In this document: piece after piece, positions 7,808 through 16,382 of the stretch
How positions within the stretch are numbered: position 1 is the stretch's first letter
How the letters are laid out: every line of letters starts with the position of its first letter
Assembly (NCBI GenBank): GCA_937915455.1
Contig: CALDNN010000225.1
Coordinates: 1-64,000, forward strand
DNA: 64,000 bases
Reading direction: 5' to 3'
Source of the DNA: Pelethousia sp002409725
GTDB lineage: Bacteria; Bacillota; Clostridia; Christensenellales; CAG-138
The notes under the pieces: generated by a model
Told to the model about the DNA's origin: nothing
Databases searched by the model: none
What the model saw: only the letters and a program-made list of their open reading frames with translations
Position numbers and translations under genes: made by a program

Positions 7808-10015
7808 ATGGAGCTTTCGGGCACGGTGAAAACCATTATATTCCGCAGCGAGGATACGGGCTTTACCGTGCTGGAGCTTACGGATCAGAGCGGAGATGAG
7901 CTTACCGCCGTGGGCGAAATGCCCCTGGCCAGCGTGGGTGAGCGCATCGAGCTTAGCGGCGAGTGGACGGAGCACCGCGCCTATGGCCGTCAGTTCCGCG
8001 CCGCCTCCTGCAAAACGCTGGCCCCGGCTACCTTGGCCGCCCTGAAGAATTATCTGGCCAGCGGCCTCATCAAGGGCGTGGGGGAGAGCACGGCCGAGGC
8101 CATCGTGCAAAGCTTCGGCATGGAAACGCTGGAGGTGCTGGAAAATACACCCGAGCGGCTGGCAGAGGTGCCCGGTATCGGCCGGGTGCGGACGGCCACC
8201 ATCTCCGCCTCCTTTGCGGCCCAAAGGGGCCTTAGGGATATCATGCTGGGCCTGCAAAAATACGGCGTGACCGTGGGCCAGGCTATGAAGCTATATAAAA
8301 TATACGGCGAGCTGTGCCTCGCCAAAATCGAAGAAAACCCCTACAGGCTGATCGACGACGTGGAGGGCATCGGCTTCAAAACGGCGGACGCCATCGCAAG
8401 GAGCGGCGGCGTAGAGCCGGATTCCACCTACCGCCTGCGTGCCGGGGTCAAATATACCCTGCAATGGGCCCGGCAGGAGGGGCATACCTACCTGCCCAGG
8501 GAAAAGCTCGTTTCCGTAGCCGCGGATATCCTGGGCGCAGACGTAGGCCCCGTGGAGCGGGCCATTGCCGAAATGGCGCTAATGGGCGACCTGGTACTGG
8601 AAGAGGTCGAAGGTGAAGCCGGCGTGTTCCTGCCAGGCCTATATAAGATGGAGATGGACTGCGCCAGCCGCCTGCTCATTTTGAGCCGGCCGCCCCTCGA
8701 GAACCCATTTTTCCGCCCCAAGGCCCAGATCAGCCGCCTGGAAGGGCAGCTGGGCGTCACATTAGCCGAGGCACAGCGCCGGGCCGTGGAGCTGGCGCTC
8801 TCCTCGGGCGTGCTGGTGATCACCGGCGGGCCGGGCACGGGTAAAACCACCATTTTGCGCTTCGTCATCACGTTGCTGGAGGATATGGGCCTTGATTACG
8901 AGCTCTGCGCACCCACGGGCCGAGCTGCCAAGCGCATGGGCGAGGCCACGGGCCGCGAGGCCCGCACCATCCACCGCCTGCTCGAATATGGCTTTGGCGA
9001 GGCCGGCTTTGGCAAAAATGAGGAGAACACCATCCTTGCGGATGTGATTATCGTAGACGAGATGAGCATGGTGGATGTGCCGTTGATGCATGCCTTGCTT
9101 AGGGCCACGGCCCCGGGCACCCGCATGATCATGGTGGGGGATAGCGACCAGTTACCGCCCGTGGGCGCAGGCAACGTGCTGAGGGATTTGGTAACCTCGG
9201 CCCAGGCCAGCGTGGTGCGGCTGACGGAGATTTTCCGCCAGGCGGGCCGCAGCGCCATCGTTACCAATGCCCACCGCATCAACCAGGGCCAGCCGCCCTT
9301 GCTCACAGGCTTTGCCGATTTCGGCTTCGAGCCGATGGAAAGCGCGGAGGAGGTGGTCAGCCGGGTAATCGGTCTCTGCTCGGGGCGCACGAGCCGCCTG
9401 GGCACGGATGATCCCCTCAAAGACGTGCAAGTACTGGCCCCCATGAAGAAGGGCCCCCTGGGTGTGCATAACCTCAACCGCCGCATGCAGGCCGCGCTGA
9501 ACCCGCCCGCGCACAAAAAGAAGGAGCGGGCCTATGGGGATACGGTCTTTCGCGAAGGCGACAAGGTGATGCAAGTGAGGAACGACTACCGCTTGGGCTG
9601 GACGCGCAGCCTGCCAGGTCAGGCCCCGGAGATGGGGGAGGGCGTCTACAATGGCGATCTGGGTACCATCATGGCCGTGGATCTTTACGAGCAGAGCGTG
9701 GAGGTGCTCTTTGACGATGGCCGCACCGCTCTCTATGAATTCTCCATGCTGGATGAATTGGAGCTTGCGTATTGCATCTCCATCCATAAGAGCCAGGGCA
9801 GCGAGTTCCCCATCGTGCTTTTGCCCATCATGGGCGGGCCGCCCCTGCTGATGACCCGCAACCTGCTCTACACCGCCGTGACCCGTGCCCGCAAAAAGGT
9901 TTACATCCTGGGCCGGGAATCCGCCTTGGGCCAGATGGTGGCCAACAATCAGGTCAAGCGGCGCTACAGCGCCCTCTGCGCCTTTTTACAGCGGCAAAAG
10001 GAGCTTTTGCCATGA
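7808..10015 (+). CDS. recD2: ATP-dependent DNA helicase RecD2
   Basis: A 735-residue 5'-3' superfamily 1B helicase of the RecD2 (RecD-like, RecBC-independent) type used in DNA repair and replication-fork processing. The N-terminal OB-like domain begins MELSGTVKTIIFRSEDTGFT. Helix-hairpin-helix repeats follow near 95-200 (LIKGVGESTAEAI, VPGIGRVRTA, DVEGIGFKTADAIA). Walker A is GGPGTGKTT near residue 340, Walker B is VDEMSMVD, motif III GDSDQLPPVG, and the C-terminal motif ends in ISIHKSQGSEF and YTAVTRARKKV. Length is normal. It overlaps the next gene by four bases. Confidence 0.95.
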   Translation: MELSGTVKTIIFRSEDTGFTVLELTDQSGDELTAVGEMPLASVGERIELSGEWTEHRAYGRQFRAASCKTLAPATLAALKNYLASGLIKGVGESTAEAIVQSFGMETLEVLENTPERLAEVPGIGRVRTATISASFAAQRGLRDIMLGLQKYGVTVGQAMKLYKIYGELCLAKIEENPYRLIDDVEGIGFKTADAIARSGGVEPDSTYRLRAGVKYTLQWARQEGHTYLPREKLVSVAADILGADVGPVERAIAEMALMGDLVLEEVEGEAGVFLPGLYKMEMDCASRLLILSRPPLENPFFRPKAQISRLEGQLGVTLAEAQRRAVELALSSGVLVITGGPGTGKTTILRFVITLLEDMGLDYELCAPTGRAAKRMGEATGREARTIHRLLEYGFGEAGFGKNEENTILADVIIVDEMSMVDVPLMHALLRATAPGTRMIMVGDSDQLPPVGAGNVLRDLVTSAQASVVRLTEIFRQAGRSAIVTNAHRINQGQPPLLTGFADFGFEPMESAEEVVSRVIGLCSGRTSRLGTDDPLKDVQVLAPMKKGPLGVHNLNRRMQAALNPPAHKKKERAYGDTVFREGDKVMQVRNDYRLGWTRSLPGQAPEMGEGVYNGDLGTIMAVDLYEQSVEVLFDDGRTALYEFSMLDELELAYCISIHKSQGSEFPIVLLPIMGGPPLLMTRNLLYTAVTRARKKVYILGRESALGQMVANNQVKRRYSALCAFLQRQKELLP

Positions 10016-10713
10016 GATTGGCGGAGATGTTTTTGAACGCCCTCTATCCGCGCGGCCTAACTTGCGACCTTTGCGGCCGGGATGCGCGTTTTGGCGAAAG
10101 CGGCCCTGCGGCCTACCTTTGCCCGGCCTGCCTGGCGTTGCTGCGCCCTGCCCCGGCCCTGTCCCCGCCCGATGGCCTCGACGGAGCTGCGGCGGGGCTT
10201 TTGTATACCCCCGAGGCAGCCCGCCTGATGCACCGCTTCAAATACGGGCAGGGCCGCTATCTGGCCGAAACCTTCACCGCCTTCCTGCCTCTGCCCGAGG
10301 CGGCGTTTGCCTGCATCCTGGCCGTTCCGCTTTACCCGGCCCGGGAGAAGCGGCGGGGGTATAACCAAAGCGCCCTGCTGGCCCGGTGCATATCCACACG
10401 AACGGGTATACCCGTGGATAGCTCCTTACTATTACGTACTCGGGATACAGCCAGCCAGACGACGCTCGACCATGAGGCCCGCGCCCGCAATGTGCGTGGC
10501 GCTTTTCGGCCGGGTGGGGAGGTAAAGGGCCTTTCCTTCCTGCTGGTGGATGACGTGTTCACCACCGGGGCGACCCTGGGGGAGTGCGCAAAAACACTCA
10601 AGGCAGCCGGTGCGGACAAGGTTTACGCCCTCGCCGCCTGTGCGGCGGAACTCTGCGCGGGCGGGCCCTACGCGGACAGCGAGCGCAGGGCCCGGCCTTC
10701 TGATGATTTTTAA
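10012..10713 (+). CDS. ComF-family phosphoribosyltransferase-like protein
   Basis: A ComF/GntX-type protein of 233 residues. Two Cys-x2-Cys pairs near the N-terminus (CDLCGR and CPAC) form a zinc knuckle. A type I phosphoribosyltransferase fold follows, with YNQSALLAR and the PRPP loop LLVDDVFTTGATL near residue 180. Homologues are tied to natural transformation and to recombination. The ATG overlaps the recD2 stop by four bases, so it is co-expressed with that helicase, which fits a DNA-uptake or repair role. The transformation role is inferred from the family only. Confidence 0.85.
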   Translation: MRLAEMFLNALYPRGLTCDLCGRDARFGESGPAAYLCPACLALLRPAPALSPPDGLDGAAAGLLYTPEAARLMHRFKYGQGRYLAETFTAFLPLPEAAFACILAVPLYPAREKRRGYNQSALLARCISTRTGIPVDSSLLLRTRDTASQTTLDHEARARNVRGAFRPGGEVKGLSFLLVDDVFTTGATLGECAKTLKAAGADKVYALAACAAELCAGGPYADSERRARPSDDF

Positions 10714-10775
10714 GGCCTACGGCGTTTTTTCGGGTTTGCGGCATGGAGTGCCGGGTGGCCGTGCCAGGACGAAAA

Positions 10776-10798
10776 AAGGAGCGGAATTGCCGCTCCTT
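10776..10798 (-). terminator. terminator of the degV pair
   Basis: Perfect 9-base arms AAGGAGCGG and CCGCTCCTT with a 5-base loop. Read on the minus strand it is followed by a run of T, directly after the minus-strand degV stop. Confidence 0.8.
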
Positions 10799-10816
10799 CG
10801 TGCTGCCTATATGCTG

Positions 10817-11668
10817 TTAAAACGCCACGATGATGCCACCGGCGTTAGCGTACATAGTGCTGATGCCGCTGCTCCTGCAGATAAGGCTCTTGGCGAAGGG
10901 GCAAATCTCGAGAATACGGCGGCAAATTTCTTCCGCCCGCTCGAGGCAGGCGCAATGGGTGATGACCAGTGTCTTTTCCGGGCAGGGCCGGGCGTCGTAG
11001 ATGGATTTGATGTAATCCACCATGGCGGAGAGGGCACGGTTTACGCCGATGCTCTTGGCCCGCACCGCGATGTCGCCGTTGCCGTCGGAAGCCATCACCA
11101 TTTTGATGCGTAGGGCGTTTACGGCCAGAGCCTGCAAATGGTTAAGGCGCCCGTTTTTGCGAAGTACATTTAAATCTTCCAACACGAAGATGGTGGCCAT
11201 CTCCAAAATGAACGCCTCTACATTTTTGACGAGCTCGGCAAAGGGCATACCGCCTTCCGCCAATTCCTGTATGCGAAGGCAGATATCCACCTGACCGCAG
11301 GCGGCGGAAAGAGAGTTGAACACATGGATGTTCTTTTGCGGATAAATCTTGCGGGCCTCCTCTGCACCCACGCAGGCGCTGGCATAGGAGCCGCTCATCT
11401 TATCGGAGAGGGTTACGATGTATACATCCTGCGCTTCCCCGGCGCAGGCCTCGGCAAAGAGCATGGGCGAGGGGCAGGCGGAGCGGGGCGCGGATTTGCT
11501 CAGGGCAATGGCAGCCACGAAGGCGTCGGTATCCAGGTCGCTGTTATCCAAAAAATGATCCCCGTCCAACTCGATAGAAAGGGGAACGCGTGTGACGAAG
11601 GAGAGGACATCCTCCCCATGCTGCACATAATCGCAGCAGCTGTCCGATATGATTTTGTAATGGCTCAT
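10817..11668 (-). CDS. DegV-family fatty-acid-binding protein
   Basis: A DegV/FakB-like lipid-binding protein of 283 residues. FakB proteins present fatty acid to a FakA kinase for activation. Seen: the N-terminal IISDSCCDY strand that holds the carboxylate-binding Ser, VTLSDKMSGSYASA near residue 90, LEDLNVLRKNGRLN near 160, and a C-terminal glycine-rich segment. DegV normally ends in a G-P-G-type loop; here it reads ANAGGIIVAF. It is six bases downstream of another degV, so the two are an operon. No FakA kinase is present in the window. Confidence 0.85.
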   Translation of the reverse strand: MSHYKIISDSCCDYVQHGEDVLSFVTRVPLSIELDGDHFLDNSDLDTDAFVAAIALSKSAPRSACPSPMLFAEACAGEAQDVYIVTLSDKMSGSYASACVGAEEARKIYPQKNIHVFNSLSAACGQVDICLRIQELAEGGMPFAELVKNVEAFILEMATIFVLEDLNVLRKNGRLNHLQALAVNALRIKMVMASDGNGDIAVRAKSIGVNRALSAMVDYIKSIYDARPCPEKTLVITHCACLERAEEICRRILEICPFAKSLICRSSGISTMYANAGGIIVAF

Positions 11669-11674
11669 AAGCGC

Positions 11675-12547
11675 TTACCTCATTGTGCCCAGGAAGAAGA
11701 GGGCGATGGTTCCGGGTCCACTGTGCGAGCCGATGACCGGCCCTACGTAGTTGATGATGATATCCTTGACAGGCATTCGCTCGCGTATCATAGAGGCCAA
11801 TAGCTCTGCATCCTTTATACAATCGCCGTGGCTGATGAAGATGGTTTGGTTCTCGGGCTCAATGGCGGTTTCCTGCATCTTCTGCGCCAGATATTTGAGG
11901 GAGTTGCGGCGGCTGCGAACTTTATCCACAAAGATCAGCCGGCCCTCGTCGTCCATATGCAGCACCGGCTTTATGCCTAGCATTGTGCCCAGTATGGCGG
12001 AGGAAGCGGATACCCGGCCGCCCCGGTGCAGGAATTTCAGGTCGTCCACCGTGAACCAATGGCATTGGTGGAATTTTTGCGCTTCGGCATAATCGCGGGC
12101 TTCTTCGATGGTTTTGCCCGCGCGCTTTTGCTGCACGGTGAGGTGGATGAGCATACCCTGGCCCAACGAGGCGCTGCGGGTATCTACGGCATAGAGCTTG
12201 GCCTCCGGGTAGCGGGGTGCGAGCTCCTCCATGGCCACCGCGCCGGCGCTGTAGGTGCCGGAGAGGGCGGAGGAAAAGCCCAGGTAGAGGATGTCCTTGC
12301 CGGCTTGGAGCACGGGCTCCATGGCCTCAATGAACTGTGTCACGTTGATAGCCGAGGTCGTGGCGACCTGCCCCTGGCGCAGGAGAGCGTAGCAGGTATC
12401 AAAGGGGAGCGCTTTACCCGCCAAGTCGTTTTCGTAGGTATTACCGCCGACGGTGACGAAAAGGGGAATAACCGTCAACTCCAGATCTTGTGCCATTTGA
12501 GCAGGAAGATCGCAAGATGAATCGGTAAAGATCACATATTCGCGCAT
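11675..12547 (-). CDS. DegV-family fatty-acid-binding protein
   Basis: First gene of the degV pair, 290 residues. It shows the canonical family features: IFTDSSCDLPAQ at the N-terminus, LGFSSALSGTYSAG near 90, VDDLKFLHRGGRVS near 160, GTMLGIKPVLHMDDEGRL, and the C-terminal GPVIGSHSGPGTIALFFLG carboxylate loop. The ATG at 12547 has a strong AGGAGGGG site; upstream in-frame starts are ignored. Of the two paralogues this is the more canonical. Confidence 0.9.
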   Translation of the reverse strand: MREYVIFTDSSCDLPAQMAQDLELTVIPLFVTVGGNTYENDLAGKALPFDTCYALLRQGQVATTSAINVTQFIEAMEPVLQAGKDILYLGFSSALSGTYSAGAVAMEELAPRYPEAKLYAVDTRSASLGQGMLIHLTVQQKRAGKTIEEARDYAEAQKFHQCHWFTVDDLKFLHRGGRVSASSAILGTMLGIKPVLHMDDEGRLIFVDKVRSRRNSLKYLAQKMQETAIEPENQTIFISHGDCIKDAELLASMIRERMPVKDIIINYVGPVIGSHSGPGTIALFFLGTMR

Positions 12548-12675
12548 ACTACCCCTCCTTCCTTTGTGCCCTAGGGTAACCATATTTGCCATATTTAGCA
12601 TATAAAATCATACCACAGACGGGGTCAGTAGTCAATCTCGGCCGCCCCGCCGCGCAGGCATGCAGGCGAGAGGGA

Positions 12676-12705
12676 TTGACAAAACGGACGAACGTTTACC
12701 ATAAT
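12676..12705 (+). promoter_or_regulatory. promoter of the flavoprotein gene
   Basis: TTGACA (12676-12681), 18-base spacer, CATAAT (12700-12705). A GC-rich self-complementary stretch lies between it and the ribosome site. Confidence 0.65.
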
Positions 12706-12754
12706 GTAAGAAAAAACCGGGGCCGGGGCGCGGCCCCGGGCCGGGAGGTAAAAA

Positions 12755-13375
12755 ATGAAGGTCATGCTAATAAATGGCAGCCCCCATGAAAAGGGCTGCA
12801 CCTATACCGCCCTGATGGAGGTAGCACAAACGCTGGAGGCGCAGGGAGTCGAAACGGAGCTTTTCCAGCTGGGTAACGAGCCGGTGGCCGGCTGTTTGGC
12901 CTGTGGCGCTTGCCGCGAAACAAAGCGCTGCTTTATGAACGACAAGGTCAACGTGCTGTTGGATAAAATGGCCGGCGTGGACGGCCTGATCGTGGGCTCG
13001 CCCGTTTATTACGCGGCTCCGGCGGGCCAGCTCACCGCTTTTTTGGATCGGGCCTTTTATTGCAAGCCCGGACTCTTTGCGGATAAGCCCGCAGCCGCCG
13101 TTGTCTCCTGCCGCCGGGGCGGCGCGACCGCCGCTTTTGATCAGCTGAATAAGTACTTTACCATCAGCAACATGCCGGTGGTCTCCTCCCAATATTGGAA
13201 CCAGGTTCACGGCAACACCCCGGCGGAAGTCCGAGAGGATCTCGAGGGCCTGCAAACCATGCGCACCCTGGGCGTGAATATGGCGTGGCTACTCAAATGC
13301 ATCGAGGCGGGCCGCCGGGCGGGCCTGCCCGCCCCCGTGCGGGAGAAGGGGATTGCTACCAACTTCATCCGCTGA
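12755..13375 (+). CDS. flavodoxin-fold NAD(P)H reductase, iron-sulfur-flavoprotein-like
   Basis: A WrbA/Isf-like flavoprotein of 206 residues. The FMN phosphate loop is INGSPHEKGCT (residues 6-16), and GSPVYYAAPAGQLTAFLDR is the second flavin-binding loop. Between them CLACGACRETKRC gives Cys-x2-Cys-x2-Cys-x5-Cys, the compact spacing that binds a [4Fe-4S] cluster in archaeal and clostridial iron-sulfur flavoproteins. That makes a redox role in an anaerobe likely; the physiological partner is unknown. It has its own promoter and terminator, so it is monocistronic. Confidence 0.85.
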   Translation: MKVMLINGSPHEKGCTYTALMEVAQTLEAQGVETELFQLGNEPVAGCLACGACRETKRCFMNDKVNVLLDKMAGVDGLIVGSPVYYAAPAGQLTAFLDRAFYCKPGLFADKPAAAVVSCRRGGATAAFDQLNKYFTISNMPVVSSQYWNQVHGNTPAEVREDLEGLQTMRTLGVNMAWLLKCIEAGRRAGLPAPVREKGIATNFIR

Positions 13376-13406
13376 GGCGCGGCGCAGTCCTCCGCTTGTC
13401 AATGTG

Positions 13407-13437
13407 GGCTTCCCTAGGCGTAGGGAGGCCTCTTTTT
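13407..13437 (+). terminator. terminator after the flavoprotein gene
   Basis: Ten-base stem GGCTTCCCTA / TAGGGAGGCC with one G-T pair, 4-base loop, then TCTTTTT. Confidence 0.85.
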
Positions 13438-13475
13438 GCATATGCTGGATAAAAAGGGGAATGCGAGGTAATACC

Positions 13476-13976
13476 ATGCCCATACAGCATATTATGTCCC
13501 ACTGGTGCGCCCGGCCGGATGCCAGGGCGCGGATCGCCGGCAGCCCCAAATACCCCGCCCTGCGGGGGTTTGCCGATTTTTACGCCCTGGATGAAGGGGT
13601 GGTGCTGATCGCCTCCCTCTGGGACCTGCCCTATGATCCCGCGCCTTGCGCACCAAATATCTGCGGCCTGCACATCCACGCGGGCAGGGCCTGCACGGGT
13701 ACGGAAGCCGATCCCTTCGCAGATGCCCTGGGCCATTTCAACCCAGGCAACTGCCCGCACCCCGCCCACGCCGGGGATCTGCCGCCCCTCTTTGTTGGCC
13801 GTGGCGGTTATGCCTGGCTGGGGGTCTATACGGAGCGCTTCACCCTGGCGGATATCATCGACCGTACCATCATCGTACACGATCGGCGGGATGATTTCAC
13901 CAGCCAGCCCGCCGGCGATTCCGGCACGCGCATCGGCTGCGGCCTGATCGAGCGGTTGGGGCGCGGAATGGGTTGA
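13476..13976 (+). CDS. Cu/Zn-superoxide-dismutase-family protein, no signal peptide
   Basis: A SodC-like beta-barrel of 166 residues. Copper ligands are visible in LHIHAG; the zinc and bridging region is ALGHFNPGNCPHPAHAGDLP; the final copper-type His is in RTIIVHD. The disulfide pair is likely Cys of ACTGT and Cys of IGCGLI. The usual electrostatic-loop Gly-rich segment SGDSGTR-like is also present. Unlike most bacterial SodC it has no export signal, a form seen in many Clostridia whose activity is not well established. The ATG at 13476 follows GAGGT; an upstream overlapping frame is rejected. Confidence 0.8.
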   Translation: MPIQHIMSHWCARPDARARIAGSPKYPALRGFADFYALDEGVVLIASLWDLPYDPAPCAPNICGLHIHAGRACTGTEADPFADALGHFNPGNCPHPAHAGDLPPLFVGRGGYAWLGVYTERFTLADIIDRTIIVHDRRDDFTSQPAGDSGTRIGCGLIERLGRGMG

Positions 13977-14034
13977 ATTTATAGGGGGCGCGGGCCCCGC
14001 CGCTCGCGCATGCCCCACGCCTGCCTGGCATAGG

Positions 14035-14192
14035 CTTTACAAAGCATGCCCGGGTGTATGCGTATGTATTCCTATCATATCATAGAGGACCGGGTTCTGG
14101 CCGTGGCGGATTATATTGCGGATTATATTATTGATCATCAGGCAACCGAGCGGGCGGCCGCGGGGGCCTTCAAGATTAGCAAGAGCACGGTG
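14035..14192 (+). repeat. spoIIID 5'-end repeat, copy 1 (diverged)
   Basis: Diverged copy of the leader and first 37 codons of spoIIID. It ends at the same base as the other copies (ACGGTG, last base 14192). It contains small internal duplications, including GCGGATTATATT repeated twice, absent from copies 2 and 3. Confidence 0.85.
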
Positions 14193-14210
14193 CATATGGA
14201 AACAAAATAG
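14064..14210 (+). pseudogene. truncated spoIIID fragment, copy 1
   Basis: The frame opens like SpoIIID (MYSYHIIEDRVLAVADYI), contains AAAGAFKISKSTV, and then leaves the gene with HMETK and a stop. The recognition helix and everything after it are missing. Two in-frame insertions make it the most decayed copy, consistent with being the oldest 5' end. The region up to the next gene start holds only a promoter. Confidence 0.85.
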
Positions 14211-14260
14211 AGCGGCATGTATGGCGTGTCTAATAGTATTCCCTTTTAAGCAAGCGTTGT

Positions 14261-14289
14261 TTGACATATACATAATTCCGTGAAATAAT
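14261..14289 (+). promoter_or_regulatory. promoter of the 14317 membrane protein gene
   Basis: TTGACA (14261-14266), 17-base spacer, AATAAT (14284-14289). Confidence 0.75.
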
Positions 14290-14316
14290 GGGCCTATCCT
14301 ATCTGGGGAGGCCCGT

Positions 14317-15045
14317 ATGCTTTTTCATACAGATAACGAGCCTGATGCAAGCATCCAAGACAACGATAACATTGACAGCTATAATGCATTCATGGAAAAC
14401 CTGGACGATGGTGGTAGCGGCGAGGATAGTGAGGGCGGCGGATTCGGGTTTAGCCGTTTCCTGCTGATAGCGGTTATTGTGCTATTCACGGCTACCTTTG
14501 TCGGGTATTGCATCTTTTACATCCATCATGACGCCAGGTATAGAAAGTTGGATGCCCTGGAACCCAGTACCCGAACCTATGCGGAGTTTGCAGAGGTTTT
14601 TAACGAGCTTATGGAGCCCCAGGGCATTGCCATAGATGTGGAGCCAATATGGCGGCCCCCTGCCATTAACCAAGGGCTGACTGCCATCAGTGTGATGACC
14701 CTCCCGGATGGAAGCCAGGCCCCTTGCGGCGTCGAGCTTTGGGGCCTCTCCGCAAAAAAAGATTATATTTTACGGCTTATTATTTTGCTTCCAAAGGAGC
14801 AGGCTCAATATGTGGAGCCTGTTGTGCGGGGGGGCTTTTCGGTTTTTGCACCGGAGTCTAATGAGCGAAACAGTGAGGACTTCGTGGACATCATTGCTGC
14901 GAGTAAATCAGCCTTTGACCAGTATCCTTATGAGAAAAACTGGTATTTGATTTCGGATGCCAATTTCACTATGCTTTCTGAGGAGCCGGATTATATTACA
15001 CTTGAGTGGAGCATCCCTTCCATCCAGTTATGGCCGGGATATTAA
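14317..15045 (+). CDS. single-pass membrane protein, unknown (cargo 1)
   Basis: A protein of 242 residues that I do not recognise. Residues 1-46 are acidic and Gly-rich, one transmembrane helix follows (about 48-71, FLLIAVIVLFTATFVGYCIF), and about 170 residues would lie outside the cell. GGGGAGG precedes the ATG. It has its own promoter and lies inside the cargo between truncated spoIIID copies 1 and 2. It converges with a 5'-truncated gene only four bases away. It could be an immunity or surface protein, but nothing in the sequence proves this. Confidence 0.6.
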   Translation: MLFHTDNEPDASIQDNDNIDSYNAFMENLDDGGSGEDSEGGGFGFSRFLLIAVIVLFTATFVGYCIFYIHHDARYRKLDALEPSTRTYAEFAEVFNELMEPQGIAIDVEPIWRPPAINQGLTAISVMTLPDGSQAPCGVELWGLSAKKDYILRLIILLPKEQAQYVEPVVRGGFSVFAPESNERNSEDFVDIIAASKSAFDQYPYEKNWYLISDANFTMLSEEPDYITLEWSIPSIQLWPGY

Positions 15046-15049
15046 ATCT

Positions 15050-15571
15050 CTATCTCCTTCCAGTATTTTTGCCTATAATTATTTTGTCGCGCAGCTTATA
15101 GCCGCTTATTGGCGGCGTGTTTTTCGTACGCGAAGAGGTAGGCAGTGGCGTATAAATGTCTACAACAATGTTGCCGGGATAGTAGTCATACTTTGGCTCC
15201 GGATGGTCAAGTAGTTCCGCCAAATTTTCCATAAAGGGAGCTGACATTAAAGTGTCATCCCCATATTTATATTGCAACCAGAAACTGGCCCATGTCGAAA
15301 ACTGCGTGAAAAATGACAGACCGAATTTTCCCGCGTCCCATAGGAGGTCTCCTAGATCCATCCTGCGGGTTCGGATGATGGAATCAATGGGCAATTGCGT
15401 GCCTAGCTCCAGCCTGGAGATAGCCTCTCCGTTAGCATATACCTCAACATAATAGTTTCCTTTTTCCGTATCAAAATAATAATTTGAAAACGTTATGCCC
15501 GGTACGGCATCCTTTACATTCTCCATGCGCGGGCGAAAGGGTGCGAATTGCTCCAGCTCTTTTGACCCCGG
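15050..15571 (-). pseudogene. 3' portion of an unknown gene cut by spoIIID repeat copy 2
   Basis: The frame reads as a genuine protein from about ELEQFAPFRPRMENVKD to its stop, but upstream it passes into the antisense of spoIIID repeat copy 2 (from 15574). Its true N-terminus is therefore lost, unless an internal ATG at 15526 is used, giving about 158 residues. It contains YYFDTEKGNYYVEVYANGE and an aromatic segment LSFFTQFSTWASFWLQYKYG; function unknown. The clean cut at the repeat edge is the main point of interest. Confidence 0.5.
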
Positions 15572-15573
15572 CG

Positions 15574-15816
15574 CTCGTGGAAGTTGCTTCCTCGCTGTGG
15601 CGATTCCGGTCATCCGTTGCAAACTTTGCATTCCCCTGCCCGCCCCGCACAAATGCCGACCGGCCCCCGCATACTCTTTACAAAGCATGTTCGGGGGTAT
15701 TTCGCATGTATTCCTATATAGAGGATCGGGTATTGGCCGTGGCGGATTATATCATCGACCACCAGGCAACCGTGCGGGCGGCCGCGGGGGCCTTCAAGAT
15801 CAGCAAGAGCACGGTG
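15574..15816 (+). repeat. spoIIID 5'-end repeat, copy 2
   Basis: 243 bases that match 17242-17484 with only about half a dozen differences. The repeat starts at CTCGTGGAAG and ends at ACGGTG. Two of the differences fall in the sigma-E -35 element, which is intact only in copy 3. Confidence 0.9.
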
Positions 15817-15909
15817 TATATGGTAGTAGTAAATAGAACGGTATTTGTGGTGTATCACATAGTGACATTGATTGCTTCCAGCCTTAAGTCCAGTATGAAA
15901 AAATCTTAA
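15706..15909 (+). pseudogene. truncated spoIIID fragment, copy 2
   Basis: Identical in sequence to intact SpoIIID for its first 37 residues (through KISKSTV), then switches to an unrelated tail beginning YMVVVNRTVFVV and stopping at 15909. The DNA just after the break resembles that after copy 1 (CATATGG/TATATGG, then AATAGA-CGG), so both breaks carry the same kind of element end. Confidence 0.85.
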
Positions 15910-16360
15910 GAGCAAATAAATGAAACAACATCCCTAACAAGCCATAATTACACCATCGCAGACCGCCTCGCCATTCATGGTTAATCTGTTCTGCTGCTGG
16001 CTTGTCTTTCATTAAATTCAGCATTACAGCTTCTTTGTCGATGCTATTCCTAAGTCTCCAACCCCACCCCATAAGCGCGCCCATAAAAAAATGACGAAAC
16101 GAAACTAGCGGCTTTGCTGCCTTTTCTATTTCATTTCGCAGATCTGGGTATCGAACTGTTAAACGCTTGAAAAAAGAATGAAAGAACCATTTCTCTCCCC
16201 AAATTGTGCCGATTACATTTGCATAGAAGCCTAATATAACACGATGTTCTGTGTGTTTGATCGAAAGAATGAAGTCGAAGAACAGGCAAAGCAAAAGGAA
16301 CCCAATTATAAATATGCCATGGCGGTAAGGTGACCAAATAAGGTGTTCCTTTTGCTTCAA
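15884..16360 (-). CDS. small multi-pass membrane protein (cargo 2)
   Basis: A protein of 158 residues that I do not recognise. A TTG start at 16360 is supported by GGGAGA upstream. Hydrophobic helices lie near 14-33, 40-55, 88-104 and 137-153. It is 22 bases downstream of the frameshifted peptidoglycan-binding gene on the same strand, so the two form an operon. A secreted or wall-binding effector followed by a small membrane protein is the arrangement of toxin-immunity pairs; this is inference only. Confidence 0.55.
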   Translation of the reverse strand: MKQKEHLIWSPYRHGIFIIGFLLLCLFFDFILSIKHTEHRVILGFYANVIGTIWGEKWFFHSFFKRLTVRYPDLRNEIEKAAKPLVSFRHFFMGALMGWGWRLRNSIDKEAVMLNLMKDKPAAEQINHEWRGGLRWCNYGLLGMLFHLFALKIFSYWT

Positions 16361-16382
16361 TGTTATATCTCCCTTCGTGCTT

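Noticed and set aside
13365..14018. Long minus-strand frame opposite the Cu/Zn-SOD-like gene
   Set aside because: High-GC antisense artefact; the plus-strand frame carries clear SOD metal-ligand motifs.
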